This document shows positions 6,400 through 7,702 of a DNA stretch of 7,702 nt, piece by piece (the stretch's first letter is position 1; the number at the start of each line of letters is the position of its first letter). The DNA is taken from assembly GCA_030619245.1 (NCBI GenBank), contig JAUXBS010000051.1, positions 1 through 7,702 of the forward strand, in the 5' to 3' direction. Under the pieces are notes generated by a model, which worked only from the letters and a program-made list of their open reading frames with translations, was not told the DNA's origin and did no database searches. The translations under genes were made by a program, and so were the position numbers. Origin of the DNA: Clostridia bacterium. GTDB lineage: Bacteria; UBA6262; WVXT01; JAUXBS01.

Positions 6400-7257
6400 T
6401 TAGGATTTCTCCCCGATTATTTTCTTTTCGTGATTAGGCAGTACAAAAGAAGCAAAATGCAATTCGGGATTGTAGTATTTAGTATTTAGTTTTAAAACTC
6501 TGTATTTTTTGGTTAAACCGGGCAGAGTTATTTTTTTTGGATTGATTATATTTGAGCCGTAGATAAAACTGAAAAATCCGCCGACATATGTCGGTACAGG
6601 AGCAAGGTAAAGGGCGGGATACTTAAAAGCTTCCTTATACCTTTTATAAGAATAGTTTATTTCTTCCTTTTGAAGGAAGGTTGATCCTGTTTGCCTTACC
6701 ATAATGCCGTTGGATGAGAGTACCTTTAATATATTCCTGTAAAATGGTTTCTGGAAGAGTATTTTTGCAGGGCCTATCGGGTCCGAAGAATCAACTATAA
6801 TGACATCGTATTTTTCCCCGGAATTTCTGATGAACCTGTCTCCGTCAGCAAAAACAAGGTTTGCCCTTTTATCGTTAAAAGCCCCGCGTGAGATAGAAGG
6901 AAGGTATTTTTTACATAGTTTAACAACACTGGAATCAATTTCAACCATCGTTGCTTTCTTCACGGGATGTTTTAGCACTTCCCGCAATACTCCCCCGTCA
7001 CCGCCTCCGATAATTAACACGTTCTTTGGTCCAGGGTGGGAAAGCATTGGGATGTGAGACATCATTTCATGGTAAATAAATTCATCAACTTCGGTTGTCT
7101 GGACAATGTCGTCAAGTATCAAAGCCCTGCCGTAAGCATGGGTTTCTATGAATTTGATATTCTGGAAGGAACTCCTGCCGGAATAAATTATTTTATTGAA
7201 TTTATATCCCGCTCTTAAGGTGGGGTGCAGATGTTCATAAAACCACGTATTTTTCAT
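6400..7257 (-). CDS. speE: Spermidine synthase (polyamine aminopropyltransferase)
   Basis: This cytoplasmic enzyme moves the aminopropyl group from decarboxylated AdoMet to putrescine, giving spermidine and methylthioadenosine. The 285-residue length is normal for the family. Diagnostic parts are the small N-terminal beta domain with S-x-FQNIKFIET (29-39), ALILDDIVQTTEVDEFIYHEM (45-65, including the Tyr62/His63/Glu64 substrate residues), the nucleotide-binding loop GGGDGGVLRE (84-93), acidic Glu106-Ile-Asp108, the AD-G-D motif near 137-140, and VDSSDPIGPA (155-164) with the catalytic Asp156. Its start overlaps the speD stop by 4 bp (ATGA), so the pair is co-translated. The motifs fit the putrescine-type enzyme, but other acceptors such as agmatine or cadaverine cannot be excluded from sequence. 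Transcription runs toward the cysteine-rich gene, and no clear hairpin terminator separates the converging ends. Confidence 0.95.
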   Translation of the reverse strand: MKNTWFYEHLHPTLRAGYKFNKIIYSGRSSFQNIKFIETHAYGRALILDDIVQTTEVDEFIYHEMMSHIPMLSHPGPKNVLIIGGGDGGVLREVLKHPVKKATMVEIDSSVVKLCKKYLPSISRGAFNDKRANLVFADGDRFIRNSGEKYDVIIVDSSDPIGPAKILFQKPFYRNILKVLSSNGIMVRQTGSTFLQKEEINYSYKRYKEAFKYPALYLAPVPTYVGGFFSFIYGSNIINPKKITLPGLTKKYRVLKLNTKYYNPELHFASFVLPNHEKKIIGEKS

Positions 7258-7634
7258 TCCATAATTCCGCGTTTAATGTCCATTATCTGCATTTTACCCG
7301 GTTTAAAATGTTTTTTTAATACCGGGACGGCCTTCTGTGGTTTTACGGATCTTCCACATGTGAATATATCCAGTGCCGCGTAGTTGTATTCAGGCCAGGT
7401 GTGTATGCTGATATGTGATTCGCTGAGGACTATTACTCCTGAAACTCCACCGCCTTTAAATTTATGAAGTTTTGTACTGAGTACAGTTGCTCCCGCAGCT
7501 TTTACCGCTTCCAGCATCGCTTCCTTTATTTTCTTCATTGATTTTAGGATATCACTATCCCAGAATTCAATTATGATATGTATGCCAGCGTATTTAATCC
7601 CTTCGGATTTAATACAAAATTCCTTGCTTTTCAT
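7254..7634 (-). CDS. speD: S-adenosylmethionine decarboxylase proenzyme, prokaryotic class 1B-like
   Basis: The protein is made as an inactive chain that cuts itself to create a pyruvoyl cofactor, then decarboxylates AdoMet to supply the aminopropyl donor used by SpeE. It has 126 residues, the size of the short bacterial/archaeal type rather than the long E. coli type. The self-cleavage motif LSESHISIHTWPE (70-82) places the cut between Glu72 and Ser73, Ser73 becoming the pyruvoyl group. His78 (processing) and Cys93 in FTCG (proton donor) are present with the same spacing as Ser63/His68/Cys83 of the Thermotoga enzyme. An N-terminal extension of about ten residues (MKSKEFCIKS) precedes the usual start. 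The ATG at 7634-7632 follows a well-placed AAGGAG, which supports this start. The gene leads the speD-speE operon. Confidence 0.95.
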   Translation of the reverse strand: MKSKEFCIKSEGIKYAGIHIIIEFWDSDILKSMKKIKEAMLEAVKAAGATVLSTKLHKFKGGGVSGVIVLSESHISIHTWPEYNYAALDIFTCGRSVKPQKAVPVLKKHFKPGKMQIMDIKRGIME

Positions 7635-7642
7635 TCTTTTTT

Positions 7643-7648
7643 CTCCTT
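7643..7648 (-). promoter_or_regulatory. Ribosome binding site of speD
   Basis: Read on the - strand this is AAGGAG, eight bases before the speD ATG. It is a near-perfect Shine-Dalgarno sequence and fixes the start at 7634. Confidence 0.75.
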
Positions 7649-7659
7649 ATAAAAAGAAC

Positions 7660-7688
7660 CTTGTATTAAAAAATATTCAAGAATTCAA
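7660..7688 (-). promoter_or_regulatory. Possible sigma-70-like promoter of speD-speE
   Basis: On the - strand TTGAAT (7688-7683) is followed after 17 bases by TACAAG (7665-7660), in a very AT-rich leader just before the speD ribosome site. The -35 element is reasonable and the -10 element matches four of six consensus bases. AT-rich sequence gives such matches by chance, and the upstream gene is out of view, so this is a weak call. Confidence 0.25.
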
Positions 7689-7702
7689 ATTAAACTATAT
7701 TA

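Noticed and set aside
1..7702. A novel multi-gene system, phage or mobile element
   Set aside because: No integrase, transposase, inverted repeats, tRNA or toxin-like pair is visible. The recognisable genes are cofactor, transport, envelope and polyamine functions, and the odd gene order is better explained by the suspected junction.

Overview
The window appears to join two unrelated stretches of genome at a short tandem repeat near position 1317-1405. All CDS products except two small ones can be assigned to a known family or architecture. I do not see a novel defence or mobile system. The most important observation is the break itself.

Left part (1 to about 1316, + strand): the 3' end of birA (biotin-protein ligase), a complete coaX (type III pantothenate kinase) starting at GTG, and a small membrane-anchored protein overlapping coaX by 4 bp. 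The order birA-coaX-small single-TM SPOR protein is familiar from gammaproteobacteria such as Pseudomonas. Arginine codons here are mixed: 8 of 13 in birA' and coaX are CGN. The third gene begins like the expected SPOR protein, but it runs into seven 12-bp repeats encoding EEAK/EEVK and then stops without a SPOR domain.

Right part (about 1406 to 7702): the style changes to AGG-dominated arginine codons. A + strand cluster comprises a small secreted protein, a roughly 950-residue secreted protein (HEFTH zinc protease-like domain, six TolB/PD40-type propeller repeats, C-terminal outer-membrane beta-barrel), a CstA-family transporter, and a 67-residue protein with eight cysteines. The first three genes are joined by overlapping stop/start codons (TAATG). 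Converging on them from the - strand is a two-gene polyamine operon, speD-speE, which makes decarboxylated AdoMet and then spermidine. The architecture and codon style suggest a diderm from a little-cultured phylum (Omnitrophota- or Elusimicrobiota-like); that placement is an inference.

The simplest reading is a metagenomic contig misjoined inside the GAAGAAGCAAAG repeat. A true transfer or rearrangement is less likely but cannot be excluded from sequence alone. The two halves should not be interpreted as one operon or one organism until the junction is confirmed. There is no gene-free stretch above 300 bases.
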